64,000 bases of DNA from NCBI RefSeq assembly GCF_900290235.1, contig NZ_OLMK01000047.1, positions 1 through 64,000 of the forward strand, given 5' to 3'. Source of the DNA: Streptomyces sp. MA5143a (GTDB lineage Bacteria; Actinomycetota; Actinomycetes; Streptomycetales; Streptomycetaceae). Positions 6,846 through 14,732 of this stretch are shown here, piece by piece (the first letter of the stretch is position 1; each line of letters opens with the position of its first letter). The notes below the pieces were generated by a model that saw only the letters and a list, made by a program, of their open reading frames with translations, ran no database searches and was not told the origin of the DNA. The position numbers and the translations under genes were made by a program.

Positions 6846-8270
6846 TCAGACTCCAGCGGGCGCGGGGGCGTCGGACAGGTCGGCGGGCGAGGCCAGGTGG
6901 CCCAGCACGGCGGTCGCGGCGGCGACCTGCGGCGAGACCAGGTGCGTACGTCCGCCCTTGCCCTGCCGGCCCTCGAAGTTGCGGTTGGAGGTGGACGCGG
7001 AGCGCTCACCGGGGGCCAGCTGGTCCGGGTTCATGCCCAGGCACATGGAGCAGCCGGCGTGCCGCCACTCGGCGCCGGCCTCCTTGAAGACGACGTCGAG
7101 GCCCTCGGAGACGGCCTGGAGACCGACCCGCGCCGAGCCGGGGACGACCAGCATCCGTACGCCGTCGGCGACTTTGCGGCCCTTGACCAGCTCGGCGGCG
7201 GCGCGCAGGTCCTCGATGCGGCCGTTGGTGCAGGAACCTACGAAGACGGTGTCCACCTTGATGGAGCGCAGCGGCTGCCCGGCCTCCAACCCCATGTACT
7301 CCAGGGCCTTTTCGGCGGCCAGGCGCTCCGAAGCGTCTTCGTACGAAGCCGGATCGGGGACGTCCGCCGAAAGCGGCGCACCCTGGCCGGGGTTGGTGCC
7401 CCAGGTGACGAACGGCGACAGCTCGGCGGCGTCGATCACGACCTCGGCGTCGAACTCGGCGTCGTCGTCCGTCCTGAGGGTCTTCCAGTACGCGACGGCC
7501 GCGTCCCAGTCCTCGCCCTTGGGGGCGTGCGGACGGCCCTCCAGGTAGTCGAACGTGGTCTGGTCGGGGGCGATCATGCCCGCGCGGGCACCGGCCTCGA
7601 TCGACATGTTGCAGATGGTCATGCGGGCCTCCATCGAGAGCTTCTCGATGGCGGAGCCCCGGTACTCCAGGACGTAGCCCTGGCCGCCGCCCGTGCCGAT
7701 CCTGGCGATGATCGCGAGGATCAGGTCCTTGGCGGTGACGCCGTCGGGCAGCTCGCCGTCGACCGTGATGGCCATGGTCTTCGGGCGGGCCATGGGCAGC
7801 GTCTGGGTGGCCAGCACATGCTCCACCTGGGAGGTGCCGATGCCGAACGCCAGACCGCCGAAGGCGCCGTGCGTGGAGGTGTGGGAGTCGCCGCAGACGA
7901 CCGTCATCCCGGGCTGGGTCAGACCCAGCTGCGGGCCCACGACGTGGACGACACCCTGCTCGACGTCGCCCAGCGGGTGCAGCCGCACGCCGAACTCGGC
8001 GGCGTTGTTCCGCAGCGTCTCCAGCTGCACGCGGGAGACGGGGTCCGCGATGGGCTTGTCGATGTCGAGGGTGGGGGTGTTGTGGTCCTCGGTCGCGATG
8101 GTCAGGTCGAGCCGGCGGACCTTCCGCCCGCTCTTGCGGAGACCGTCGAAGGCCTGGGGGCTGGTCACCTCGTGCAGCAGGTGCAAGTCGATGAAGAGGA
8201 GGTCGGGCTCGCCCTCGGCGCGCCGGACGACGTGGTCGTCCCAGACCTTCTCCGCGAGTGTCCTACCCAT
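6846..8270 (-). CDS. leuC: 3-isopropylmalate dehydratase large subunit
   Basis: A 474-residue aconitase-family enzyme carrying the [4Fe-4S] cluster of isopropylmalate isomerase. Visible motifs are VCGDSHTSTHGAFGGLAFGIG, VGSCTNGRIEDLRAA with the first cluster cysteine, and HAGCSMCLGMNPDQLAPGER with the C-x2-C pair. The start ATG 8270 is preceded by GGAGGGAAAGCG; an in-frame extension upstream has no homology. It heads the leuCD operon and diverges from ndgR across a 198-base region with a candidate operator at 8436-8456. Confidence 0.97.
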   Translation of the reverse strand: MGRTLAEKVWDDHVVRRAEGEPDLLFIDLHLLHEVTSPQAFDGLRKSGRKVRRLDLTIATEDHNTPTLDIDKPIADPVSRVQLETLRNNAAEFGVRLHPLGDVEQGVVHVVGPQLGLTQPGMTVVCGDSHTSTHGAFGGLAFGIGTSQVEHVLATQTLPMARPKTMAITVDGELPDGVTAKDLILAIIARIGTGGGQGYVLEYRGSAIEKLSMEARMTICNMSIEAGARAGMIAPDQTTFDYLEGRPHAPKGEDWDAAVAYWKTLRTDDDAEFDAEVVIDAAELSPFVTWGTNPGQGAPLSADVPDPASYEDASERLAAEKALEYMGLEAGQPLRSIKVDTVFVGSCTNGRIEDLRAAAELVKGRKVADGVRMLVVPGSARVGLQAVSEGLDVVFKEAGAEWRHAGCSMCLGMNPDQLAPGERSASTSNRNFEGRQGKGGRTHLVSPQVAAATAVLGHLASPADLSDAPAPAGV

Positions 8271-8435
8271 CGCTTTCCCTCCGGCCGACGCCTCAGCGCG
8301 TCGACCCAACTAGATCTCGGAGGTGGCGAGCGTGTGCGCATCCCCTCGTCGCACGCGCCTGCCGCCGGGCTCGTCGGTCCGCGAGCCTCTGTTGTTCTGC
8401 TTCCAGAGTGGCAAGGTCCACGTGAAATTGAACTT

Positions 8436-8456
8436 GCGTTTCACAGAGTGAGACGC
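8436..8456. promoter_or_regulatory. Candidate NdgR operator between leuC and ndgR
   Basis: GCGTTTCAC-AGA-GTGAGACGC is a near-perfect palindrome (one mismatch in nine pairs) only 12 bases upstream of the ndgR ATG and in the shared leuC/ndgR region. IclR-family regulators usually bind such palindromes next to their own gene, and NdgR is reported to control leuCD. The assignment to NdgR is inference. Confidence 0.55.
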
Positions 8457-8468
8457 GAGTATCGTTGC

Positions 8469-9185
8469 ATGGACAACAGTAGCGGCGTCGGCGTTCTGGA
8501 CAAGGCGGCCCTGGTCCTGAGCGCTCTGGAGTCCGGTCCGGCCACCCTCGCGGGTCTGGTCGGGGCCACCGGACTCGCACGGCCCACGGCCCACCGCCTG
8601 GCCGTGGCTCTGGAACACCACCGCATGGTGGCACGGGACATGCAGGGCCGTTTCATCCTCGGCCCGAGGCTGGCCGAGCTGGCCGCGGCCGCCGGTGAGG
8701 ACCGCCTCCTCGCCACGGCGGGCCCGGTGCTCACGCATCTCAGGGATGTGACGGGCGAGAGCGCCCAGCTCTATCGCCGCCAGGGCGACATGCGCATCTG
8801 CGTCGCCGCGGCGGAGCGGCTGTCCGGCCTGCGGGACACGGTGCCGGTCGGTTCGACGCTCACGATGAAGGCCGGCTCCTCGGCGCAGATCCTCATGGCC
8901 TGGGAGGAGCCCGAGCGCCTCCACCGCGGCCTCCAGGGCGCCCGTTTCACCGCGACCGCCCTGTCCGGGGTGCGCCGCCGTGGCTGGGCCCAGTCGATCG
9001 GCGAGCGCGAGCCGGGCGTGGCCTCGGTCTCGGCCCCGGTCCGCGGCCCCTCCAACCGCGTGGTCGCCGCGGTCTCGGTCTCCGGGCCGATCGAGCGCCT
9101 GACCCGCCACCCCGGCCGTATGCACGCCCAAGCGGTGATCGACGCCGCGTCCCGACTCTCCGAAGCCCTGCGCCGCTCGGGCTGA
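8469..9185 (+). CDS. ndgR: IclR-family regulator of amino-acid metabolism, NdgR type
   Basis: A 238-residue IclR-type regulator. Residues 1-65 form the winged helix (VLSALESGPATLAGLVGATG followed by ARPTAHRLAVALE), and the rest is the effector domain (LYRRQGDMRICVAAAERLSG, TVPVGSTLTMKAGSSAQIL, SVSAPVRGPSNRVVAAVSVS). The sequence and its position divergent from leuC match NdgR of S. coelicolor, described as controlling leucine and other branched-chain amino-acid genes and linked to antibiotic production. The start ATG 8469 directly follows the palindrome at 8436-8456, which fits autoregulation. A strong terminator follows at 9212. Confidence 0.92.
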   Translation: MDNSSGVGVLDKAALVLSALESGPATLAGLVGATGLARPTAHRLAVALEHHRMVARDMQGRFILGPRLAELAAAAGEDRLLATAGPVLTHLRDVTGESAQLYRRQGDMRICVAAAERLSGLRDTVPVGSTLTMKAGSSAQILMAWEEPERLHRGLQGARFTATALSGVRRRGWAQSIGEREPGVASVSAPVRGPSNRVVAAVSVSGPIERLTRHPGRMHAQAVIDAASRLSEALRRSG

Positions 9186-9211
9186 CCCTCCCCCCTGCCG
9201 TACGACCACGA

Positions 9212-9245
9212 AAAAGGCCTGCCTCAACGCCGCGGCAGGCCTTTT
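9212..9245. terminator. Intrinsic terminator after ndgR
   Basis: AAAAGGCCTGCC / GGCAGGCCTTTT is a perfect 12-base stem with a 10-base loop and A/T tails on both sides, so it can work in both directions: for ndgR (stop 9185) and for the convergent gene ending at 9292. Confidence 0.88.
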
Positions 9246-9291
9246 CTCGTGCGGCCGACCCCCTCGGGCGTCGACCGTGGTGCGCCCCTCG

Positions 9292-9798
9292 TCAGGCGTC
9301 CACCCGCCGGTGGGCGAACCGCTCCTTCGCGGACCGGCCCCGCTTCTCGATCGGCAGTACCCCCGTGGCCGCCGCGAGACCGAAGGCCGGCATGTCCGCG
9401 TAGATCGACTCGTACGACCCCTCCGGCACCACGTACGTCTCGTGCCAGAGCCCCACGTGTCCGCGGCCCTTCCCCTTGCGCTCCTTGCGGTTCATCGCCG
9501 CCCACGCCACGCGGTGGAACGCGTCGGGCGCGTGCGCGTAGCCGTAGAGCTTCTCCTTGGACTCCCAGTACTGGACGACGTAGTACGTCCGCGGCGAGGC
9601 CGTGAGCAGGACGGCGTTCAGGAGCCCCCGGCCCGGGTCCTCGCGCAGTTCGCGCAGCATCCGGGGCATCGCGGCCAGCACCGGCATCCAGTGGTGGACG
9701 GCCCAGAAGTGGTTGATGCGCACGCCGATGAGCAGGACCACCACATCGCCCTCGGCGGCAGCGGTGGTCCGTCCGGCGACGACCGTCTTTCCCGACAT
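9292..9798 (-). CDS. DUF4188-like protein
   Basis: A 168-residue protein starting at ATG 9798. It contains VVLLIGVRINHFWAVHHWMP, LLNAVLLTASPRTYYVVQYW and AFHRVAWAAMNRKERKGKGR, a pattern I associate with DUF4188 proteins, a ferredoxin-like-fold family distantly like haem-degrading or phenylacetaldoxime-dehydratase-like enzymes. The conserved tryptophans and histidines suggest small-molecule or haem binding, but no catalytic residue is proven. It diverges from a MerR regulator gene across an 81-base gap with a clear dyad, so it is likely the regulator's target. Confidence 0.7.
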   Translation of the reverse strand: MSGKTVVAGRTTAAAEGDVVVLLIGVRINHFWAVHHWMPVLAAMPRMLRELREDPGRGLLNAVLLTASPRTYYVVQYWESKEKLYGYAHAPDAFHRVAWAAMNRKERKGKGRGHVGLWHETYVVPEGSYESIYADMPAFGLAAATGVLPIEKRGRSAKERFAHRRVDA

Positions 9799-9821
9799 GA
9801 CTCCCCCTCGTTGGCGAGCGG

Positions 9822-9851
9822 CACTATCCGACCGCCCATGCTTGGATAGTG
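9822..9851. promoter_or_regulatory. Dyad between the DUF4188 and MerR genes
   Basis: CACTATCC (9822-9829) and GGATAGTG (9844-9851) form an exact 8-base inverted repeat with a 14-base spacer in the divergent gap. The geometry is typical of MerR operators that bridge a long promoter spacer. Assignment to the adjacent MerR protein is inference. Confidence 0.6.
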
Positions 9852-9879
9852 GCACTTCCCAAGAAGGGGTGCAAGAGAG

Positions 9880-10524
9880 ATGCGGCTGTCGGAGTTGAGC
9901 GCACGCAGCGGGGTGTCCACCGCGACGATCAAGTACTACCTGCGCGAAGGGCTGTTGGCGCCGGGTCGGCAGCTGAACGCGACGACGGCGGAGTACGACG
10001 AGACGCATCTGCGCCGATTGCGGCTGGTGCGGGCGTTGATCCAGGTGGGGCGGGTGCCGGTGGCGAGCGCCAGGGAGGTGCTCAAGCACGTCGACGACGA
10101 GTCACTGGGCCGCACCATCCGCCTCGGCGCGGCACTGTGGGCGCTCCCCCAGGCCCCCGACCCGGACGAGGAGGACCCGGCCACGGCCGCCGCGACGGCG
10201 GAGGTGGACCGGCTGCTGCGGACGCTGGGCTGGGACGCGGCGCGGGAGATCGGCGCGCTCTCCCCCGTGCACCGTTCCCTGGTGGCGCTGGTGGCCACGC
10301 AGATCCGGCTGGGGTATCCGTGCGACGCCGAAACCATGGCTCCGTACGCCGAGTTGATGCGTCAGGCGGCGGCACGGGACCTGGACCGCATGGAGACGTA
10401 CGAGTCCGACACGGAGATGGTCGAGTCGGCGGTGTCCTCGGCGGTGCTGTTCGAGCCGGTGCTGCGGGCGCTGCACCGGCTGGCACAGGAGGAGGAGTCG
10501 GCCCGACGGTACGGCCTCGAGTGA
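9880..10524 (+). CDS. MerR-family transcriptional regulator
   Basis: A 214-residue regulator. Residues 1-70 are the MerR winged helix (MRLSELSARSGVSTATIKYY, then EYDETHLRRLRLVRALIQVG). The C-terminal part (residues about 75-214) is helical with no metal-binding cysteine cluster, so it probably senses an organic ligand. This type pairs with DUF4188 genes in other actinobacteria as far as I recall. The gene is divergent from that neighbour with a shared dyad at 9822-9851, and ends before the terminator at 10588. Confidence 0.88.
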   Translation: MRLSELSARSGVSTATIKYYLREGLLAPGRQLNATTAEYDETHLRRLRLVRALIQVGRVPVASAREVLKHVDDESLGRTIRLGAALWALPQAPDPDEEDPATAAATAEVDRLLRTLGWDAAREIGALSPVHRSLVALVATQIRLGYPCDAETMAPYAELMRQAAARDLDRMETYESDTEMVESAVSSAVLFEPVLRALHRLAQEEESARRYGLE

Positions 10525-10587
10525 GCGGGCCCCGGGCGGGCGGAGGCGGCGTCCCGCCGGCTCCGCCGCTCCGGAGGCGGGCACGAC

Positions 10588-10617
10588 GAAGGCCCTCCGC
10601 CGAAGCGAAGGGCCTTC
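10588..10617. terminator. Terminator serving the MerR gene and the tRNA cluster
   Basis: GAAGGCCCT / AGGGCCTTC forms a 9-base stem. It lies 63 bases after the MerR stop on the plus strand and 8 bases past the 3' end of the last tRNA gene on the minus strand. Confidence 0.75.
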
Positions 10618-10624
10618 TGTGGTG

Positions 10625-10697
10625 TACCCCCGACCGGATTCGAACCGGCGCTACCGCCTTGAGAGGGCGGCGTGCTAGGCCGCTACACAACGGGGGC
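10625..10697 (-). tRNA. tRNA-Glu (anticodon CTC), copy A
   Basis: A complete 73-nt cloverleaf without encoded CCA: acceptor stem GCCCCCG/CGGGGGT with discriminator A, T-arm GGTTCGAATCC, and a 7-base anticodon loop CTCTCAA giving CTC (reads GAG). The anticodon stem is CCGCC/GGCGG. It is the promoter-distal gene of the five-tRNA cluster. Confidence 0.97.
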
Positions 10698-10741
10698 GTG
10701 GAGCCTGCTGGCGTTCAGTACTACACCGCCGCAGGTCCGAG

Positions 10742-10813
10742 CTGGTCTACCTGGACTCGAACCAAGACTAACTGAACCAGAATCAGTCGTGCTGCCAATT
10801 ACACCATAGACCA
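10742..10813 (-). tRNA. tRNA-Gln (anticodon CTG), copy A
   Basis: A 72-nt cloverleaf: acceptor TGGTCTA/TAGACCA with discriminator G, T-arm GGTTCGAGTCC, anticodon stem ACTGA/TCAGT with loop TTCTGGT giving CTG (reads CAG). The acceptor differs from copy B by a compensated base pair (T-A versus C-G). Confidence 0.97.
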
Positions 10814-10833
10814 ATGTGGTTTAGACCAGTCAG

Positions 10834-10906
10834 TACCCCCGACCGGATTCGAACCGGCGCTACCGCCTTGAGAGGGCGGCGTGCTAGGCCGCTACACAAC
10901 GGGGGC
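10834..10906 (-). tRNA. tRNA-Glu (anticodon CTC), copy B
   Basis: Identical in the readable structure to copy A: acceptor GCCCCCG/CGGGGGT, anticodon loop CTCTCAA, T-arm GGTTCGAATCC. It sits 20 bases upstream of tRNA-Gln copy A in transcription order. Confidence 0.97.
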
Positions 10907-10968
10907 CCTAGCGATCCTGCATCGAAGTGAGCGGGTGCGACCCGAACTCTCCTCGCGGGAAGGATCTG

Positions 10969-11041
10969 TACCCCCGACCGGATTCGAACCGGCGCTACTG
11001 CCTTGAGAGGGCAGCGTGCTAGGCCGCTACACAACGGGGGC
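10969..11041 (-). tRNA. tRNA-Glu (anticodon CTC), copy C with variant anticodon stem
   Basis: Same acceptor, T-arm and CTC anticodon as the other two copies, but the anticodon stem is CTGCC/GGCAG (plus-strand view) instead of CCGCC/GGCGG: one pair changed on both sides, so pairing is kept. This is a compensated, functional variant rather than decay. Confidence 0.97.
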
Positions 11042-11080
11042 TTGCGGATGTGATCCGCTGGCGCAGATAAGCTCTGCGAG

Positions 11081-11152
11081 CTGGCCTACCTGGACTCGAA
11101 CCAAGACTAACTGAACCAGAATCAGTCGTGCTGCCAATTACACCATAGGCCA
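11081..11152 (-). tRNA. tRNA-Gln (anticodon CTG), copy B
   Basis: A 72-nt cloverleaf with acceptor TGGCCTA/TAGGCCA, discriminator G, anticodon loop TTCTGGT (CTG). It is the first gene of the cluster in transcription order (Gln-Glu-Glu-Gln-Glu). The promoter should lie in 11153-11241. Confidence 0.97.
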
Positions 11153-11241
11153 CTGGAACGCAAGCCCCTGAGGGATCTTGTTCTAGTTTGCGCTTCCGGT
11201 TCCGGCCTTTCGGCCCGCTCCCCGGCGGCGCAGAAAGAACA

Positions 11242-11970
11242 TTACCCGAAGGTGGACGGCGCTCCAAAACGAGTATCGGAGCCGAGGATCGCGGGGAGTT
11301 CGGCGAGGGTGGCGATGCGGTGCGGTCCGACCGGTGGGTCGACGGTCGCGTAGAGGCCGCCGCGATCGATCCAGACCGACAGCAGGCCCGCCTCGGCGGC
11401 GCCCTGTCCGTCGATCTCCGGGTGGTCGCCGACGTACGCGACCTCGCCCGGCGGCAGGTCCAGGGACTCGCAGGCGGCGTGGAAGGCCTCGGCGGCCGGC
11501 TTGTGGACACCCAGCTGCTCGGCGCACAGGACCGTCTCGAAGCGGTCCCACACCCCGAGGGCGCGCAGCTTGCGCTCCTGCACGGGGAGGCTGGAGTTGG
11601 AGAGCACCGCGTGCCGGTGGGTCGAGGCGAGCGCGTCCAGGACGGGCAGGACATCGGGGAAGAGCGCCCAGGCCCGCTCGTAGTGGACGATGTAGCGCTC
11701 GAACCAGGCGTCGGCCTCGGCGTCGGTGAGCGGTCGGCCGTGGAAGTCGCGCACCCGGTCGCGCCGGGTGGCCTCCCAGTCGCCCTCGCCCGCCGCGTAC
11801 CGCCGCCAGTGCAGGCTCGTGAGTTCGCGCCAGCGGTCGAGGGCCTCCTCGACGGAGCCGTAACGGCGCAGCTCCTCGGCCGCCAGATGCGCCCGCATCC
11901 CGGTGCGGTCGGCCGTGGTGTAGTCGAAGAGAGTGTCGTCGACGTCCCAGACCACGGCCTTGATGTTCAT
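11242..11970 (-). CDS. HAD-family hydrolase
   Basis: A 242-residue haloacid-dehalogenase-like phosphohydrolase. Motif I is AVVWDVDDTLFDYT near the N-terminus (nucleophile Asp in DVDDT), motif II is HAVLSNSSL, motif III includes HKPAAEAFHAACE, and motif IV is VAYVGDHPEIDGQGAAEAG. The cap domain between motifs I and II is helical (subclass I). Substrate cannot be read from sequence; related proteins dephosphorylate small sugars or nucleotides. It lies between gltX and the tRNA cluster in the same direction as both, separated from gltX by the terminator at 12018. Confidence 0.9.
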   Translation of the reverse strand: MNIKAVVWDVDDTLFDYTTADRTGMRAHLAAEELRRYGSVEEALDRWRELTSLHWRRYAAGEGDWEATRRDRVRDFHGRPLTDAEADAWFERYIVHYERAWALFPDVLPVLDALASTHRHAVLSNSSLPVQERKLRALGVWDRFETVLCAEQLGVHKPAAEAFHAACESLDLPPGEVAYVGDHPEIDGQGAAEAGLLSVWIDRGGLYATVDPPVGPHRIATLAELPAILGSDTRFGAPSTFG

Positions 11971-12017
11971 GGTCCGACGGTAGCCCGAGGCCGGCCGTCC
12001 TGTCCGGCGGATGACGA

Positions 12018-12051
12018 AGGGGCGGCACCCGGAACTCCGGGTGCCGCCCCT
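12018..12051. terminator. Intrinsic terminator after gltX
   Basis: A 16-base perfect stem, AGGGGCGGCACCCGGA against its complement at 12036-12051, with a very tight loop, lies 13 bases past the gltX stop on the minus strand. Confidence 0.85.
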
Positions 12052-12063
12052 CGCGTACGGGCG

Positions 12064-13539
12064 TTACGCGGCCAGCTTGGCCAGGGCCGCGTCGATGCGG
12101 GCGAGGGTCTTCTCCTTGCCCAGGATCTCCAGGGACTCGAAGAGGGGCAGGCCGACCGTGCGGCCCGTGACGGCCACGCGGACGGGGGCCTGGGCCTTGC
12201 CGAGCTTGAGGCCGTGGGCCTCGCCGGCGGCCAGGACGGCCTCCTTGAGGGACTCGGCCGAGGTCCAGTCGGCGGACTCCAGCTTCTCCCTCGCGGTGCG
12301 CAGCAGCGCGTCGGAGCCCTCCTTCATCGCCTTCTGCCAGGACGCCTCGTCCTCGACCGGCTCCGGCAGGAACAGGAAGTCGACGTTGTCGGTGATCTCC
12401 GAGAGGACCTTCAGCCGGGTCTGCGCGTGCGGGGCGACGGCCTGCCACTTGGCCTCGTCGAAGTCCTCCGGGGCCCAGGGCGCGAAGGGGGCCTTCAGCC
12501 AGGGGGCGCAGCGCTCGGTGAAGTCCGTCACGCTCAGCATGCGGATGTGGTCCGCGTTGATCGCCTCGGCCTTCTTCAGGTCGAAGCGGGCCGGGTTGGG
12601 GTTCACGTCGGCGACGTCGAAGGCGGCGACCATCTCCTCGATCGTGAAGATGTCCTTGTCCGCGGAGAGCGACCAGCCGAGGAGGGAGAGGTAGTTCAGC
12701 AGGCCCTCGGGGAGGAAGCCGCGCTCCCGGTAGAGGTTCAGGCTGGACTGCGGGTCGCGCTTGGAGAGCTTCTTGTTGCCCTCGCCCATCACGTAGGGCA
12801 GGTGGCCGAAGGAGGGGATCTCCTTGGCGACGCCCAGGTCGATCAACGCCTTGTAGAGCGCGATCTGACGCGGCGTCGAGGAGAGCAGGTCCTCGCCGCG
12901 CAGGACGTGGGTGATCTCCATCAGGGCGTCGTCGACCGGGTTGACCAGCGTGTACAGCGGGGCGCCGTTCGCGCGGACGATGCCGTAGTCCGGGACGTTC
13001 TCCGGGGTGAAGGTCAGCTCGCCGCGGACCAGGTCGGTGAAGGTGATCGTCTCGTCGGGCATCCGGAAGCGGACGATCGGCTCACGGCCCTCCGCCTCGT
13101 ACCGGGCCTTCTGCTCGGGGGTGACCTCGCGGCACTTGCCGTCGTAGCCGGAGGGCCGGCCCGCGGCGCGGGCGGCGTCACGGCGCTCCTCCAGCTCGGA
13201 GGCGGTGCAGTAGCAGTGGTAGGCGTGACCGGCGTCCTGGAGCTTCCTGGCGATCTCCGTGTACGTCTCCATGCGCTGCGACTGGCGGTACGGCGCGTGC
13301 GGGCCGCCGACCTCGGGGCCCTCGTCCCAGGTGAAGCCCAGCCAGCGCAGCGAGTCCAGGAGCTGCTCGTAGGACTCCTCGGAGTCGCGGGCCGCGTCGG
13401 TGTCCTCGATGCGGAAGACGAACGTGCCGCCGGTGTGGCGGGCGAACGCCCAGTTGAACAGGGCCGTGCGGACCAGACCCACATGGGGGTTGCCGGTCGG
13501 GGACGGACAGAAACGTACGCGGACGGAGCCGTTAGCCAC
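12064..13539 (-). CDS. gltX: Glutamyl-tRNA synthetase
   Basis: A 491-residue class I aminoacyl-tRNA synthetase. The N-terminus VRVRFCPSPTGNPHVGLVRT holds the HIGH-type signature, and KLSKRDPQSSLNLYRERG the KMSKS-type signature (KLSKR). The C-terminal helical domain recognises the anticodon. Streptomyces lack glutaminyl-tRNA synthetase, so this enzyme is expected to charge both tRNA-Glu and tRNA-Gln, the latter corrected by GatCAB (family knowledge); both tRNAs are encoded 1 kb downstream. The GTG start at 13539 overlaps the end of the FAH-family gene by 8 bases, giving a two-gene unit. Confidence 0.97.
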   Translation of the reverse strand: MANGSVRVRFCPSPTGNPHVGLVRTALFNWAFARHTGGTFVFRIEDTDAARDSEESYEQLLDSLRWLGFTWDEGPEVGGPHAPYRQSQRMETYTEIARKLQDAGHAYHCYCTASELEERRDAARAAGRPSGYDGKCREVTPEQKARYEAEGREPIVRFRMPDETITFTDLVRGELTFTPENVPDYGIVRANGAPLYTLVNPVDDALMEITHVLRGEDLLSSTPRQIALYKALIDLGVAKEIPSFGHLPYVMGEGNKKLSKRDPQSSLNLYRERGFLPEGLLNYLSLLGWSLSADKDIFTIEEMVAAFDVADVNPNPARFDLKKAEAINADHIRMLSVTDFTERCAPWLKAPFAPWAPEDFDEAKWQAVAPHAQTRLKVLSEITDNVDFLFLPEPVEDEASWQKAMKEGSDALLRTAREKLESADWTSAESLKEAVLAAGEAHGLKLGKAQAPVRVAVTGRTVGLPLFESLEILGKEKTLARIDAALAKLAA

Positions 13540-14323
13540 GCTTGATCACCTTGTTGGTGAGAGTGCCGATGCCTTCGATGGTGACGGCGACCTCGTCGCC
13601 GACGTTGAGGGGGCCGACCCCTGCCGGGGTGCCCGTGAGGATGACGTCGCCCGGGAGCAGCGTCATGGCCTCGGTGATGTTGACGATCAGGTCCTCGATG
13701 GAGTGGATCATCTCGCTCGTGCGGCCGAGCTGGCGCTGGCCGCCGTTGACCGTGAGCTGGATGGTCAGGTCCGAGGGGTCCAGTTCGGTCTCGACCCAGG
13801 GGCCGAGCGGGCAGGACGTGTCGAAGCCCTTGGCCCGGGCCCACTGCTTCTCGCGCCGTTGGACGTCACGGGCGGTGATGTCGTTGGCGCAGGTGTAGCC
13901 GAAGATCACGTCCTTGACGCGTTCGCGCGGGACCTCGCGGCACATCCGGCCGATGACCACGGCGAGCTCGGCCTCGTGGTGGAGTTCCTGCGAGAAGGAC
14001 GGGTACTGGATCTCGTCGCCGGGGCCGATCACCGAGGTGGCCGGCTTGAAGAAGGCGAACGGGGCGTCGGGGACCTCGTTGCCGAGTTCCCGGGCGTGCT
14101 CGGCGTAGTTGCGGCCGAAGGCGACGACCTTGTTGGGGAGCACCGGCGGCAGCAGCCTGACCCGTGTCCTCGAATCAGGGGTCAGCGGGACCTTCGTGCC
14201 GGAGAGCTCGAAGTCCGTGAACGGGATGCCCTTGATGATGTCGAGGACGAGTTCGTCCGGCTTGTCGCCCTCGACCGCTCCGAAGGCTACGTTCCCGTCG
14301 ATGGAGAACCTGGCGATGCGCAC
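13532..14323 (-). CDS. Fumarylacetoacetate hydrolase (FAH) family protein
   Basis: A 263-residue FAH-fold enzyme. It contains VVAFGRNYAEHARELGNEVP, HHEAELAVVIGRMCREVPRE with the metal-binding E-x-E, and VILTGTPAGVGPLNVGDEV, all hallmarks of the FAHD1/HpcE group that includes acylpyruvases, oxaloacetate decarboxylases and 2-keto-3-deoxy acid lyases. I cannot assign the substrate. The GTG start at 14323 has GAGGATCCC upstream; the longer open frame is not homologous. Overlap with gltX suggests co-transcription, an arrangement I recall from other Streptomyces. Confidence 0.9.
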   Translation of the reverse strand: MRIARFSIDGNVAFGAVEGDKPDELVLDIIKGIPFTDFELSGTKVPLTPDSRTRVRLLPPVLPNKVVAFGRNYAEHARELGNEVPDAPFAFFKPATSVIGPGDEIQYPSFSQELHHEAELAVVIGRMCREVPRERVKDVIFGYTCANDITARDVQRREKQWARAKGFDTSCPLGPWVETELDPSDLTIQLTVNGGQRQLGRTSEMIHSIEDLIVNITEAMTLLPGDVILTGTPAGVGPLNVGDEVAVTIEGIGTLTNKVIKRG

Positions 14324-14434
14324 GGGATCCTCGTGCCCCTTTGACTGAGCTGGCTGGAGTCTGACGCTCCAGGCTAACGCGGCAGGGGAGGCCGGCCTCG
14401 CGCATTGACGGGCGCGGTCGGCCGTATCCACGGG

Positions 14435-14469
14435 AAAGGGCGCCCTGGTCGTGGTGCCGGGCGCCCTTT
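14435..14469. terminator. Terminator hairpin after the 55-aa gene
   Basis: AAAGGGCGCC (14435-14444) pairs with GGCGCCCTTT (14460-14469). It sits about 100 bases past the stop of the small minus-strand gene at 14565 and upstream of the FAH-family promoter, with A/T ends on both sides. Confidence 0.75.
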
Positions 14470-14564
14470 GTCCGCGTACCTGAAGCAGCGGTCTTCCTTT
14501 TTCGCGGGATTCACGGGATCCGTCCTGAGCACATGGCGGATTCCCTGCGTACTTGAGCCTGCAA

Positions 14565-14732
14565 CTACTCTGCGGACTGGACGGGAACCTTCATGAGGAC
14601 CGTCCGACGGGGATTCGCGGTCTGGGAGGGGAGGTCGACGGAGTGCTCCTGCTCCGGCGTGCGCAGGTCCTCGGCGTCGGCGAGGTGGGCCAGCGTGGTG
14701 CGCCGGGGGTTGGCTATCGTGCGGAACATCAT
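14565..14732 (-). CDS. Small uncharacterised protein with a repeated ANPRRT motif
   Basis: From ATG 14732 this reads 55 residues beginning MMFRTIANPRRTTLAHLADA and ending SQTANPRRTVLMKVPVQSAE. Nearly every codon ends in G or C, as expected for coding DNA, and the hexapeptide ANPRRT occurs twice, about 36 residues apart. No signal peptide, membrane helix or enzyme motif. The start is unsure: an in-frame GTG at 14744 adds VKTT and neither has an ideal ribosome site. It is isolated, with a terminator at 14435. I think similar short genes occur at this locus in other Streptomyces but know of no function. A small regulatory or peptide-precursor role is possible but unsupported. Confidence 0.6.
   Translation of the reverse strand: MMFRTIANPRRTTLAHLADAEDLRTPEQEHSVDLPSQTANPRRTVLMKVPVQSAE

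Noticed and set aside
8310..9227. 305-residue minus-strand frame opposite ndgR
   Set aside because: ndgR on plus is a clear IclR protein; the frame has no family match.
10625..11152. Alternating near-identical repeats that could be read as an array such as CRISPR
   Set aside because: Each unit is a complete tRNA gene with anticodon CTC or CTG; spacers are not unique fixed-length spacers.
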